Below the pieces are notes generated by a model. That model was not told the DNA's origin. It did no database searches and worked only from the letters and a program-made list of their open reading frames with translations. A stretch of 64,000 nt of DNA from Bisporella sp. PMI_857 (lineage: Eukaryota > Ascomycota > Leotiomycetes > Helotiales > Helotiaceae). Positions 11,223 to 22,475 of this stretch are shown piece by piece (positions within the stretch are counted from its first letter, which is position 1; every line of letters starts with the position of its first letter). Location: contig JAJSPD010000069.1 in assembly GCA_021307315.1 (NCBI GenBank), forward strand, positions 176,063 through 240,062. Direction: 5' to 3'. The translations under genes and the position numbers were made by a program.

Positions 11223-14200
11223 GTATCTACAAAAGCTGACACTGTTTCCATAGATCAAAGCCATCATTGAGTAGGCAACGTATATAGAAGCTGGCATATG
11301 ACCATAATGAAGCTTGCAAACCGTCAATTTCATCGTTGGTAGCTGAACACGACTTTTTTTATCTTCCTCCCAAGGTTGGCTAGTAGCCGTCACCGCTCTG
11401 CTCAGGCACTACTCACCCTCGCCTCACCCTCTACTAAGGTTACTCAGTCAAGATCCTGCCCTCCCTTCCAGTGACCAATCATGATTTTCTTATCATTCGG
11501 TTTTGCTATGCGAAAGTTGTCCACTTTATACAACTGTATACAGGAGGGCTAAGTCGGCAACTACGGAGCCTAAATAATATGCCCCAAAAATACATCTTTC
11601 TAATCTATATTATATCTCTTACTAAATTCTTATAGATGATTCTCGTTCACTGAACTTACTAATATTTTTCGGAGATATTGACTAATTAATTGTAACACTC
11701 AAACAAAAACCCCTCAAGCTCCCGTTTTAAGCCAAGGGGTTCTCGACTCTGCAGTGATTGGCCACTCTACTATGCGTTACAAACTCTCGCCTTGTGAATT
11801 CATTTCTCTGCAACTCTTGCATCTTAATCACACTTAAACCTAGATATCATTAACGCAATATTATTATTCTTGTCGCTTGGCCAAGCTCGTGTCAAAATCT
11901 TTTCAAGGCTATAATAAAATAAAATACTATCTTATACTAGAGATTATCGAGATAAAAGTACGATGGATTTCTCTTTTACTATTCAAGTAGTGTTAGTTTT
12001 AATGTTGAAAATTCAGCTTGCTCTAAGTTCTACTAATATGGACGTTAGAATTTGAAGAGTAGACAATTTTAATCTATAAATTGATATAGGAATGCCCTAT
12101 ACTTTAGTACTACTATCCGGAGTAGTTTTGGTTTGAGTGCAAAATTTCGGCTTACTCTAAGTTTGAGTAGGCCGAATTTGTGTTTTTTAAGCCGAAGTAA
12201 TTCGAATTGTGTTGTTATAAGCCGGACGGCCTTGGCTTAGAGTAAAAATAAGGTACCTACCCTGTCTTGTAGTATGTGAAAGTGTTGTACTTTAGAAGAG
12301 GTCACTTTGAAGTATAGTCTTCCAAACCGACACACTCGCCATTGTAGTACTCCGAATCTGACAAAAATAAAGCTAGGGGTCCCAGAAAATGCCTCTCCTT
12401 AAACTTATCGCGCAGCACTGCTTCTAGGAGACCGTGCGTGTTGCCACAGCGTGGTGTCCTATAAGGAGCGCTGTAGTGAGAGGCCGAATTTGGCCCTGGG
12501 TGCTAGCGTTTGGAACGGGCAAAATTCGGCCCTTTATGCTGTGATGTTCAAGCGGCTAATGAGACGATGCCAGAACATTGTTAGTTCAAGATTAGAACAG
12601 TTTTAAAAGACGATGAAGCTAGATTATCAATTAAGCTATAAGCATAATACATCGTTCTATCTGAACAAAAAAGCGCCAGCTGTATCATTCCATCTGAGAG
12701 AAGCGTCAAGTGTCAACTGTCAACTGTATACATCTATTTCACAAAACTACTATTCTCGCTCAAGTTACGATTATTTGCACTAGCTGGTGAAGGGAAGTCG
12801 CGATTCGTAAATATGGGTAAATCTTCAAACTTGCTAATCAAAGAGCAGCACTCGGCAAATATAAAGTGTCTGGAATTATGGGCATAAGCTGACCCCAATT
12901 TTCATATAGTGCCAGTTGTAAAATAGCATCATAATTGCGCGATTAACGTGCACAAGATAGGATATCAGATATGGGCCTTCTATAGAAGAATATCATCCTG
13001 TAAGACTTTTGAGTTGTTAAGTTCGACTCGATTACAGAACTAAGGTAGGTTCTTGGAGTGAGTTTATATACATGGGTTGATACAATAGTGTGACGCACTC
13101 TGTTGCATCATTACATGTGACCATAATTCAACACATCCCTTTTACATCTTAGAACCAAGGCCCTTGATCTTCCACCAACAAATAGCCTGCCCCTCCAATA
13201 GCCTTAGTCCACCTCGTTAGTCAGGATAATCAGTCGAAGTGTTGATAGTCAACCTGTAGAGGCTTCTCAGTAGTCATCTGCCGAAGGAATGAGCGTGTGC
13301 GTGAAGTGAGAGATTAGCTAATAAGAGATAGTCGAGTTGTGGTCTTCTCATAGCCGTGCGGAGCAGCATTCGAATTTAGTCTAATAGATGTAATAAGGGA
13401 TTACCCCAGTTCCTAGGTAAGCTCTCGGTCTTTCTTTCGAAGTTGGGCTTGGTGCTCTAGTGGCTGTAATAATATCCCTCAAGTATATATGTCTTTGTGG
13501 CGGAGGTGCAGGCAAAATCTCTAGCCTAATAGCATGTTCGTCCTGGCAGGGTGGGGCTCTGCGATCAAGCGGATATCTATCCTAGTACCGCCGAAGGTCA
13601 AAATGGAAGGTACCGACTACTAGTAAGGGATGCGCTGTCAGTTTGGAGATCATCACATGGACTTGACTAATGAAACATATCACTTACATCTGTTTCAAGT
13701 TCAGAACTCCCAAATGGCTTAGAGAAGCATGATCTCCCGAGTTGGTAGGATACCCAACAAGAACAGGACTTGTAGTGGCAGTAGAATATCCAAGAGTAGT
13801 AAGATATTTAGAAGCAGTAACATCTCTGTCCTTTTGCGATGGTTCTGATTTCGGCGAAGTGATTGATGCCCGACAGAATGGCCGAAAGAGCAAGCTATTG
13901 AATTGAGGATGGGTTTTGCAGTAGCAGCGATCAATCTTAGCTCAGCATACATCGAGATATTCTGTGGAGGAGGTTAGTACTGCTGTGCATAGCTACAGTA
14001 AAGGCATCGAAGGGCGGAGTGAGTACCTGTAGCAGGAGTCATCTTGTATGGGAGCCTTAACGAGATTGTTCGACGCTGGCGCTTAGTGAATAGTAGAAAG
14101 CGAATCATTGTCGTGTGGGTTGTAGGTTGATGCCTGTGATATCCATGTTGTATGCAGTCGCTGAGTCTGTCGTCAATATTGTGTGCAGTCTTACAATCGG

Positions 14201-14431
14201 ATTGCCACATAAAGAGACTCCTCCTAGTTAGAAAAGATCAGCCTAGTTAGCCCCTCTCACTCACTTTCACTACGCCAGAGCATTGCACCAAGCGCCGCCA
14301 CAACAAAGCACATACTGTGATACGCCCGGGGTTGGCCCATCCTCCCGCCCACGCCCTCCCTCCCTCTCTGCTTTAGCGTGTGCATCTAGGTATACGCCGT
14401 GGTCAGTCTAAGCAGTAGGAGGCTGCTTCGA
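11223..14431. other. AT-rich, gene-free region with decayed repeats
   Basis: Between about 11.4 and 13.68 kb there is no reading frame of 60 codons on either strand, unusual for this window. A degenerate block of about 45 nt recurs (near 11988-12030 and 12121-12165), and a near-perfect hairpin lies at 12141-12179. The sequence looks like old, mutated repeat DNA. Frames at 13684-14210 (-) are leucine-rich but cannot be made into a supported gene. Confidence 0.5.
12141..12179. repeat. Hairpin-forming inverted repeat
   Basis: The left arm AAATTTCGGCTTACTC pairs with the right arm GAGTAGGCCGAATTT across a short loop, with one or two mismatches. Related GGCCGAATT words recur at about 12480-12535, suggesting remnants of one repeat family. 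Confidence 0.5.
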
Positions 14432-14842
14432 TCAAACCACGTTTGAGTTCGACGCCTGTGAGCTCGGAACCGAAGCTGTCAGCCTCCTCCGAAGGAACAG
14501 AGCTTCTAACACGGCCTTTGCAGACATTTGCCACATCCTCACATAAGACCCTTCTTCATCACCATCCCTCGCTTGGAGACACTCGTTGTCAGACAGGCGA
14601 ATGGAGAGCGTCCCCAGCTCCCCAAGCACGCCAACCCCAGCAAAACACCCGGAGGCGATTGCCCAGGTGCGAAGGGGAGCAATTGGTTCTTCCGCCCCTA
14701 TAGCCCTCTGAAGCAGAGCGAGTATAACCGAAGCCCCAAAAATGGGAAGAGTCAGGATGGCGCTAAAACAGAGGAACGCACAAAGGTAGAGCACAGGTTT
14801 CTTAAGCCTGCGGAGAAAAGATAAGAATAATTTGAGAGCCAT
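14432..14842 (-). CDS. Two-TM small membrane protein (first of an adjacent pair)
   Basis: A single-exon gene of 136 aa is read from the ATG at 14842, which follows a good context (CACAATGG); the frame remains open further upstream but without a likely initiator. A TATATAA lies about 60 nt upstream. Residues about 15-46 form a long hydrophobic segment (KPVLYLCAFLCFSAILTLP) and residues about 58-80 a second helix (SGCFAGVGVLGELGTLSI), followed by an acidic stretch and a basic, Ser-rich tail. The gene at 15280-15717, same strand and 437 nt upstream, encodes a protein with a similar first helix (KPVLYL / VPVCIVGLYL, then S-x-I-x-x-x-P) and size. I do not recognise the family. Confidence 0.55.
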   Translation of the reverse strand: MALKLFLSFLRRLKKPVLYLCAFLCFSAILTLPIFGASVILALLQRAIGAEEPIAPLRTWAIASGCFAGVGVLGELGTLSIRLSDNECLQARDGDEEGSYVRMWQMSAKAVLEALFLRRRLTASVPSSQASNSNVV

Positions 14843-14898
14843 TGTGCTATTAGGAGATCGCAAAGAAAAGAAGAGAAGATGAAGAAGACGACCGGAAA

Positions 14899-14905
14899 TT
14901 ATATA
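14899..14905 (-). promoter_or_regulatory. TATA box
   Basis: TATATAA on the minus strand, 57-63 nt upstream of the start of the two-TM protein at 14842. Position suggests a core promoter. Confidence 0.4.
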
Positions 14906-15279
14906 TTTAAGCGTTCCATAGGCAGTCGTTTCCTCATTCACTAAGAAGGCGGGCGCCGTCAGGTTCCTGCCGCGAAGGGAAGGAAGGAAAGAAAGAAGAT
15001 GGGGAACTGCCATGTACACCGATATCAGCCACTATTTGCTCATTGATAAAGCCTCATTAGGAGCGTTAGAATATTATTTTCATGCGGTACGCACTAAGAC
15101 AGGGACATAGCATGAGGTACATCACATATTGGCTACCAGATCTTTATCCTCTACCGAACGGTAACCTAAGGCCACTAGAGCACTGCCTTTACCATTCCCA
15201 TTAGTTCCAAGCAATCTCTTCCGCAGAAATAGAGTAAGGCAAGACTATGCGACGAATCTGTTGATGCTAGGGTGGAAGT

Positions 15280-15717
15280 CTAGTCAACCTGAGCGGTCCA
15301 CGCCTGTTTTCCCCCTCTCTCATGGTTCTCCCGATTCGGTACGAAAAGACGAACATATTTATCCATAGTCCAATGAATAGCAATATTTACTGCCCACCAA
15401 ACCCTTTTCGCCAGGATGCTGTACTTCTGGTCGCCGCTATCCTCGCGCTTCCTTAATACTTTCATCAGAAGCCATCCAGCGTACGTGAGTACCTCTATGC
15501 TGATGCCAAGCATGAAAAGGAGGAACCAAATCTCGAAAAGAAACTCGGAGAAAGTCCGTTCGGAGAAGAGTATATGGGCATCTGGTATTAGGTGTCCCAG
15601 AAACCGAAGTAAGAGATATACCGCGGCGAAGGGGATAGCAAAGATATAGCTGCTGCAAAGGTAAAGACCAACAATGCAGACAGGAACTTGGAAGATCGCG
15701 ATGCATTTTGAGGACAT
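15280..15717 (-). CDS. Two- or three-TM small membrane protein (second of an adjacent pair)
   Basis: A single exon of 145 aa is read from the ATG at 15717 (MSSKCIAIFQ). Hydrophobic segments lie at residues about 5-41 (long enough for one helix plus a re-entrant or second helix) and about 59-88 (FEIWFLLFMLGISIEVLTYA), followed by a basic segment (MKVLRKRE) and an amphipathic tail with several Trp and Arg residues. It lies on the same strand as the gene at 14432-14842 and resembles it in length, first-helix pattern and layout, so the two may be diverged tandem duplicates. No catalytic motif is visible and no function is proposed. Confidence 0.5.
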   Translation of the reverse strand: MSSKCIAIFQVPVCIVGLYLCSSYIFAIPFAAVYLLLRFLGHLIPDAHILFSERTFSEFLFEIWFLLFMLGISIEVLTYAGWLLMKVLRKREDSGDQKYSILAKRVWWAVNIAIHWTMDKYVRLFVPNRENHERGGKQAWTAQVD

Positions 15718-16434
15718 ATTCAGAGCTGCGGATTGGGGCGGCAATAGTGGCGTTATTCTGGAGATGGAATCTTGTCGATGAACGGAGGTAAGAGGACGCC
15801 TTGATTCTTTCTGTATTGAGAGGCATGGGTTAATTCTCTAAGACCTATAGTGTGCAAGGAAAGAACATCTAACTGATGTACTAAGCCTTAAAGAACTAGT
15901 CGACCTCGTGATCCTGAACCACCCTCCACAATATCCCAGTGTGGTCTTGGCGTTCACTCAACAAAGAAGACCACATTCGGACTAAGCTACAAAACAAAAT
16001 ATATTGTAAAAAACAGCAAATAGCTGACAACTTGATTGATTAGGTCTGCTGTACGTGGCCTATTTAGCTATCTGGAAATCTCGTAACACCGCTTACATAA
16101 TGTCTCTTATGCGTGCATCACTAAAGTATCATCCCAACTGGCGAATAAACTCCTATGGATCACGTGCAAGTGGACCAAAAGGTATTCAAATCGGGTCTAA
16201 CAAGGACCCTTGATAAGTAAAGGAAGGGAGCGAAAACGGACACTGTTGCAATGTCTTGATAGACCCAAAGAGGTGGCTATGTTAAGTAACAAGGGTCCTG
16301 AAAAGGACTCCCTAAGCAAAATCCGGTTGACTCATTAGCGTGCTCAGGACTCAGGACTCAGGAGTCAAGACTCGGCACAGGTTAGAGCAGCACTACTCAG
16401 ATCCAAAGACAAAAGCGGACTTTGATAAGCTGAA
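15718..16434. other. Gene-free interval
   Basis: No coding region or RNA gene is supported. A short direct repeat (CAGGACTCAGGACTCAGGA, about 16345-16365) is the only structure noticed. Confidence 0.4.
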
Positions 16435-16856
16435 TTATTGTCTGTGATTATATCGGTAGTTATGCAAGATCCTTGACACGGCTTCAAACACATCACCAAG
16501 CGCCTGGTGCACCTGTGGTGTTGATACTGGTGAAGGGCTATCAACTAATGGTACTAGTTGAGCATCAGCATCGTGCGGTGTTGAGTTTAGAATTCCCATT
16601 TCAAGATCTGTTCGCATGTGTTAGCAAGTGATAATAACAACTGTACAGAGTCATCAGAAGGCGGTTCGTATCATAGACCATACCCCTAGAAGCGATTGTC
16701 TGCCTACGAGTGAAGAAAATGGCGATGATGGCCAGAAGTGTTGCCGTGAGGCCGAAGCTCAAAGAAAGAATATCGTTGATCTCTGTGTTGACAGGTCAGT
16801 ACACCAGGGCAACCACCAGAGAGATAAGATATTGTCGAGAAGACTCGCTTACGCAT
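16435..16856 (-). CDS. Small single-pass membrane protein, copy C (diverged DALDAFSR-tail subtype)
   Basis: Exons 16856-16853 (ATG plus C), 16782-16684 and 16607-16435 give 91 aa. Intron 1 is GTAAGC...CAACACAG with TACTGAC as branch (70 nt); intron 2 is GTATGG...GCGAACAG with TGCTAAC (76 nt). Both are phase 1, exactly as in copies A and B. The leader is shorter (MQINDILSLSFG); the helix LTATLLAIIAIFF is followed by TRRQTIASR, an acidic linker starting DLEMGI, a Pro/Ser/Val-rich middle and the tail HQALGDVFEAVSRILHNYR, a diverged form of the ALDAFSRLLRSH tail. A TATAAG lies 79-84 nt upstream. Function unknown. Confidence 0.72.
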
Positions 16857-16934
16857 GATAGTGAATACTCGGGTATCGAGCGTTTGATCTTGGTCGACGT
16901 TGTGATGCCATGTTTGCGACTTGGAGACCAACTT

Positions 16935-16940
16935 CTTATA
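16935..16940 (-). promoter_or_regulatory. TATA box of copy C
   Basis: TATAAG on the minus strand, 79-84 nt upstream of the copy C start, matching the spacing in copies B, F and G. Confidence 0.4.
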
Positions 16941-19908
16941 ATAACGGAGATGGGTTGGAGGTGGATTAGGAAGAGGGGGGAATGGGGTAAGAACATACAT
17001 AATGGTTCGCCCTTGGATAGCGGCTCGCATTGTTTGCTTACTCCGTCACTACATTTGTCCAATTATGATATCCAACTTTGTCTACGACATATCTCAACAC
17101 GACACGCGCACCGGGATGGCGCATCTTACTTTTTTGGTGCGTTCATTACCAAAATGCAGCAAAGCCTGAACCTAAAGCAGCATTTGCTGTTTTGTCGGGC
17201 GATATTTTAGCCACATGAAAAAAGAAATTTTGCGGCCACTCACTAACAGGTAAGTCGACTTCATCAACATTGTTCAACATCTTGATTGGATGAATTATCA
17301 CAACGTTTTGAATTGAGCATCCCCTTGCCGCATCGTAAGGCAAGTATGATGGGGATTAGACTTTGGTGTGCAGACACGTATGTAATCTCAGCTGAATGAT
17401 GTTAAGCTCTACAGTTAAAAGCGGCGCCCGAAAGCGTAGTCTGCCACGCATCTTGATACTTTTCACATTTGTCTTTTACTTATTCCATAGAGTGACGCCG
17501 GCATAGAAGACGCGTTTGGCTGGAAACCGCTAAAAAGAGGGGCTTTGGTGCCTCTTTCCCGATCAGAACCGCTTCCTAGAATACAACATGGCACATCCAC
17601 CCCTCCCCAAAAAAAATGCCCAGTCGTAGATGAGGTTTCTGTCCGGCGCGGATGATTCGTGATCAAGAAACTCGTGCATCCATCAACGTTCATAATATGA
17701 GCATACCGCTCTTGATCGTAATATCTGTCTCACTCGAATGCACATATCCCTGGTCAGGCACATTCTCCACTTCATATCAAGCCATATATACAGCCTTTTC
17801 TGTAAAATAAGAAGGAATGTCATGATTGCACCATATATGAAGACTTTCTGGAGAAACGCGAGTAGAAGCAGAGTCTTGACTTGATGTCTGGCTGGCCTCC
17901 GGCTGACGAGACTCAAAGATATCCCTCCGCATATTTTATTCTCCAGGCAATTGCATTGGTACCCGCTCTCGAAATGTTATTGTTGCGATATCCAATGGAG
18001 CCTTTGAGCAACATAATATGTAATGACAACGATAAAAGAAGAATATTAGAGCTGGAAATTTTGGTAGGGTAAATGGATCGATAGTTATCTGAACAGCACC
18101 ACGATGTAGCTAATTGGTATATTAAAGTGCATGTAAGTTGATATCGTTGATGATAGTGAACTCGATTTCTTTCTCCTCCTAGATGCTTGCTTCCGCTGTG
18201 CGTCAGATATGTAATGAATGTTTGCCTTGCAGAGCGGTGAAGAATCCATAATGTTTTTTGATAGTTAAGGACTGAGTAGTTGCCCATCAGGGGAGTAGGA
18301 AGAAGTTTTGAATATACGAGACTTTTTTTGCCAAAAGTCAAATTCTGAAAATTTGGTTTTTGGCGCTAAGGTGTGCCACAAACTTGGCAAGTATTATTGC
18401 AGTGGCCTGCTAGTTCATGTTCCATGCTTGCCTTTACAACCCCATCGAATTGTCCGTTTCTTTTTCTACACGAAGGTCAGTCCGAAGCTTTAGGCACTCA
18501 CCCAAGTAGGTCTGTAACACGAGGCCGAAAAGATAATCTGACCTATGACTATCTGAGTAATTACTCAAAGGTACTAAAACGATGAATCGTTTTAGTTATC
18601 GACGTTTTTTTTTAGCGTTGTATCTCTCCAGTAAGGGGATGATCCCGGAATATACTTCTTGCGTATGTGATTATGATTCTTATGAGACTCAGAGATTATA
18701 TGTACATTTGAAAAAGATGTTTTCATAAACTCATGTCCGCAACATCCATACTGCTAGGTCGGGTATAGAGACATAAGCCTTCTAAAGTCAAGGTGCTGCA
18801 AAACGGCGAAGTAAAGTAAAGGCCTAATCGTGGTGACTCTACTGCAAGCTGCGAGCTTGTATCCTCCGATTAGATCTACCCAACGCGTCTTTAAAGTCTT
18901 GAAGGCTGAGTTGCTCGAACCTGTTGGCTTTTGGGCAATGAACATTAGTTTTGAAGCTACCTGAAAAATGCTGCAAATTGGAGAGACGTTCCACCTGACC
19001 TGCCGACCTGCAAAATAACGGCTGCAAGCTGTAGGTCTAGAGAGTGGAGCGTGCATATACAGGAACGGTTGTGTGGATAAAAATAACGATGTAATTGGTC
19101 ATAGCGAGAGCCTTCTATTGTAGAATGCTCTATAGACGGGAAAGAGCCCTATATAGAGTGTTTAGAAAGTCTTGGCAAAATACTCAATCACATGACTTGG
19201 CATGTAAGCGGATGTGCTTAGAATGGACACCGAATGGAGGAATATCCAGAATCGATTATGAAATCTTTCGAAATAAAATAAGTATGACGAATCGACATTA
19301 GGCAGCGTTGGATATACGGCTCAGTCTTCGTAATTGATTTAGCGTGATATATTGACTGAAGACACGCTTGAACTTCAATATTCGTAGGAAGGAAAGCCGG
19401 GACCTATCCAAATTTGAAAGCCCTTACGCAACGCAGAAGTTACTTTCTTGCAATTTAGAGATTAGTACTCAAAATAGCCTCATTGAGCATTCTTGGGGAA
19501 TTTGTTTGTCAAAACTGTCCCACGACGGTGCTCCTCAGTGAACGACGTCAGTGCTTGACACCAATTTTCAGGTTACACAGTGTGGCGGGAGCAACGAAAA
19601 TCGCGAGTCTACTTAAATTCTGCTATACGAATTAAAATATTTCAGGAATCGCAACGGCCCAACTAGGAAAGCCTCTACCTCTTCAAGAAAATAATAGATA
19701 ATGTACAGGATCAACGGTTTAAAGGTACTTGGATTGGCTTTACCCTTTGCAGCATGGAGGGGGAATGCGGGGTAGCTTTTGCGGGGTATCGCCAGTCGTT
19801 CGATATAACCTAGAGCAACCTCACCTCACCTCATTATCCCCAAACTCGAGCAGAGCTCAAAAATTCGTCCTTGATTACCGTTTCGCATTGCCAAATTATC
19901 CCGAAGCT
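16941..19908. other. Gene-free interval
   Basis: About 3 kb with only short frames on both strands. None has an initiator plus splice structure that I can support, and no protein motif is recognised. A frame at 16710-17210 (+) is antisense to copy C and its upstream region. Confidence 0.45.
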
Positions 19909-20858
19909 ATGAGTAAAGAGAAGGTAACATACATCACCTACAACGAGGGAGTCGATGCGAAGCATCTCCATCTCGGAAACCTCGTCCACGACTACAATCA
20001 TCCGATTTACCTCGAGCCATATGTGGAGAAAGCATATGCTGAGTGAGTATCTGCGCCGACTGCCAGTGGTCATTGGTGGTCCAGCTACTGATATGCAGAT
20101 CAGTGTATCAGAGCTCCCGCCTTCATGGGTACGATCAGCCACCTTACAAGACTATGCCTTGACATTAGGAAGCACCTCTTCGGATGGTACCAAGCCTAGA
20201 TATCAGATTGCCGCAGCAGCAAAAGCCACCAAACTCGAAATCAAAGAGTAAGACAGCATCCATCCCATCCCTTCATAGCTAACCTCATTCCCTCAGCCCT
20301 AACAAGTTCTTTAACGAAGTGACCCTCAAATCCGAGAAAGCGACCAAATGGCTGGCATCGCGCCTCTCCGCCGCCGAAGAGCTCAAGCAACTCAAACCGC
20401 AGATCTGGATACTCACCGGCCTCATCCTCATGACGCACGCCACATGGACAAGCCTCTCAAGCGACCAGACCTTCACGCCAGGCCAGCAAGCACCGTTCAA
20501 CCCCAGCGGGGTATCCGCGATCCGCCGGCTCTCCGTGAGCGAGGACGTCAAGCCCGCATTCGGGTTCCGCGCCAACGCGGAGGAACACCATGTCTCAGGC
20601 TCCGTAATCCACGAGACGGGGAAATATCCAGGGACCCGGGCCTGGGCGGCACAATGGCAGCTGGTTGACGTGGAAGTGCGTTCCGGCAAGGCGCAGGATG
20701 GGGCGGCCAATCAGATTAAGCTGAGGGACGGGGCCAAGGTTGCGGTAGTTGAGCTGCAGTCGGGTTCGTATGCCGATGGTTCGAAATTACAGGCAGCGGA
20801 GGATTCAAACGATGAGTTGTGGGATGCTCTCCTTGACAAGGCGGAGGACTATGTATAA
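19909..20858 (+). CDS. Hypothetical protein, gasdermin-like candidate
   Basis: Exons 19909-20042, 20104-20247 and 20297-20858 give 279 aa. Introns are 61 and 49 nt (GTGAGT...GATCAG; GTAAGA...CCTCAG), both phase 2, and every junction is in frame. The protein starts MSKEKVTYITYNEGVDAKHL, has NHPIYLEPYVEKAY near residue 35, a beta-rich segment, a helical part (KWLASRLSAAEELKQL) leading to KPQIWILTGLILM, then a glycine- and charge-rich beta region. Length, layout and the hydrophobic I-W-I-L-T-G strand remind me of fungal gasdermin-type pore-forming cell-death proteins, but this rests on pattern memory. No signal peptide. Fungal gasdermins often sit beside a protease gene; none is seen here. If the resemblance fails, it is an unassigned cytosolic protein. 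Confidence 0.6.
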
Positions 20859-21238
20859 ACTGAAACCCGCAAAGTTTGTATGGTAACCTTTTTTTTAATC
20901 ATTTCCCGCTGTTTTCATGGATGATCTCATGTGGAGAAAAATTCATAGAATCCCAGACAGAGCCCTAAACTCGAAATTTTTCCGAGAACTTGATTGGTAT
21001 TAGAGAATTCTCATCATAATTCTACCTCGAATGAGTTCCATTGCCAATTATTGCAGCTATGGCTGCCCCGCCTCAAAATTTTATACATATCATACAATAT
21101 TGTTATGTCCTTTGTATTTTTGTTTCTTAACTTTTTTGGTCTCCTGCAACGCCTATATCGCGCGAACACTCTATTTTGTTTCGTGTTGCGGATATCATGC
21201 CGCGTGTTACGCTATCCAGCACAACATATCGATTAGAT
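20859..21238. other. Convergent 3' intergenic region
   Basis: Lies between the convergent gasdermin-like gene (+) and rhodopsin-fold gene (-). T-rich, with no supported gene or RNA. Confidence 0.5.
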
Positions 21239-22475
21239 TCACCTATCGTAGTTGTTGTTCTTCCACCCTAGCACCTGGCTCTGTTCCCATTCTCCAGGCG
21301 CAGACCGTTCATTCGATGTCATTGTGACCTTAGTCTCCTTCAAGATATGTTTCTGGCTATCTCCATCCCCATCCACATCTCCATCCTTATCTCCTAATTG
21401 CTGAAAAGTATCCATTTTAATGTCCGGACGCTGATTTCTGCTGGGCTGTTTGAAGTTGCCTGCCGAAGCCTCGCCGCTGCTGCCGGCGTTGGTGGTAAGG
21501 TTGAATATTGGAAGGGAGAGGAGCGGACGAAGAGCGGGGAGCGAACCCGCAATGATGCCGATGCCTTCTTCGATGACAGACCAGAGGCCAATTTTGCCAG
21601 TGCCATACAAAAATTCCTTGGGGTCACTGTAGAGACTCAGGTAGCGGAGTCGGACGATAGTTGCGCAGCTTGCACTGGAGGAGTGTTAATCAGCTATCCC
21701 AGGTTGGGAACCACACCAAGATACTCACAAAGCAGCCATCGAAAGAATCATAGCAACAGAGACCTTGATCCTTCTCTTCATCTGAATATTCCACAGCAAG
21801 ACGGCTGGCAACACCGCCAAAGCCCAGTCGGTCGCGATTTCAACAGCAGAGAAGAAGAAGCTAACATCGCTGTTGAGTTTTAGATTACAGGTACCGGTGG
21901 TTTCACCCCATAACGCAGTGATCGGACGACAGATGTTGGCGATTACGAGGATAAATATGACAGCGGAAATGGCAGTGGAGATCATGATGCTCCAAATAGT
22001 CCACACAAAACGACGGCGGGCATCAGCGATGCGAAGGAGAGTTACGGCGATGCTGCACTTGATGGCAACTGCGCCGGAGGCATAGAAAAATTCGGCAATG
22101 AAGAACAACTTAAGTTCATGGTTAGATTGTTTATTAAGAGAGAACCAGAATACGCACCTTAACTCCCTTCATTATATCATGTGGGTTTAGTTCGGCGGCA
22201 TACCTCCCGCTTCCATAGAAGGTGCAGACAATACACAAGCTACTCGTAACCGTGAATAGCAGCTGCGGTAACGCATCGGATTAGCCTTGACGCCTGATAC
22301 TGAAAGAGGCTATGGGCACACATACAAGGCCTACAAACATCAAGACATCATCCAAACCGAACGCTTTTCGCCATATCCGTACTCCTACCCGTAAGGTATA
22401 CGTGATCCAACTGAAGGCTAATAGGATTATCGAGGTATAGAGGAGCGCCGCGCCGTCCCCTTGGGGCTTTACCAT
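21239..22475 (-). CDS. Pth11-type integral membrane protein (fungal rhodopsin domain)
   Basis: Four exons, 22475-22326, 22262-22158, 22108-21729 and 21674-21239, give 356 aa. Introns are 63, 49 and 54 nt with GTATGT, GTGCGT and GTGAGT donors, and all joins are in frame. The start is the ATG opening MVKPQGDGAALLYTS. The protein shows about seven hydrophobic helices, the FGLDDVLMFVGL motif after TM2, a YASGAVAIKCSIAVTLLR helix, NICRPITALWG, and FFFSAVEIATDWALAVLPAVLLW; these are hallmarks of the fungal rhodopsin-like (DUF3112/Pth11-related) membrane family. The C-terminal tail of about 85 residues is polar with an acidic repeat (DKDGDVDGDGD). Family members are plasma-membrane proteins thought to sense surface or chemical cues; a ligand cannot be inferred. 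Confidence 0.9.

Noticed and set aside
13684..14210. Possible decayed copies of the small membrane family (AIACSFG-like and FTKRQRRTIS-like words on the minus strand)
   Set aside because: Similarity is limited to short words in different frames; splice signals and helix are absent, so chance resemblance cannot be excluded.
20285..20710. 141-codon minus-strand frame
   Set aside because: Antisense shadow of exon 3 of the gasdermin-like gene.
21398..21883. 161-codon plus-strand frame
   Set aside because: Antisense shadow of exons 3 and 4 of the rhodopsin-fold gene; no motif.
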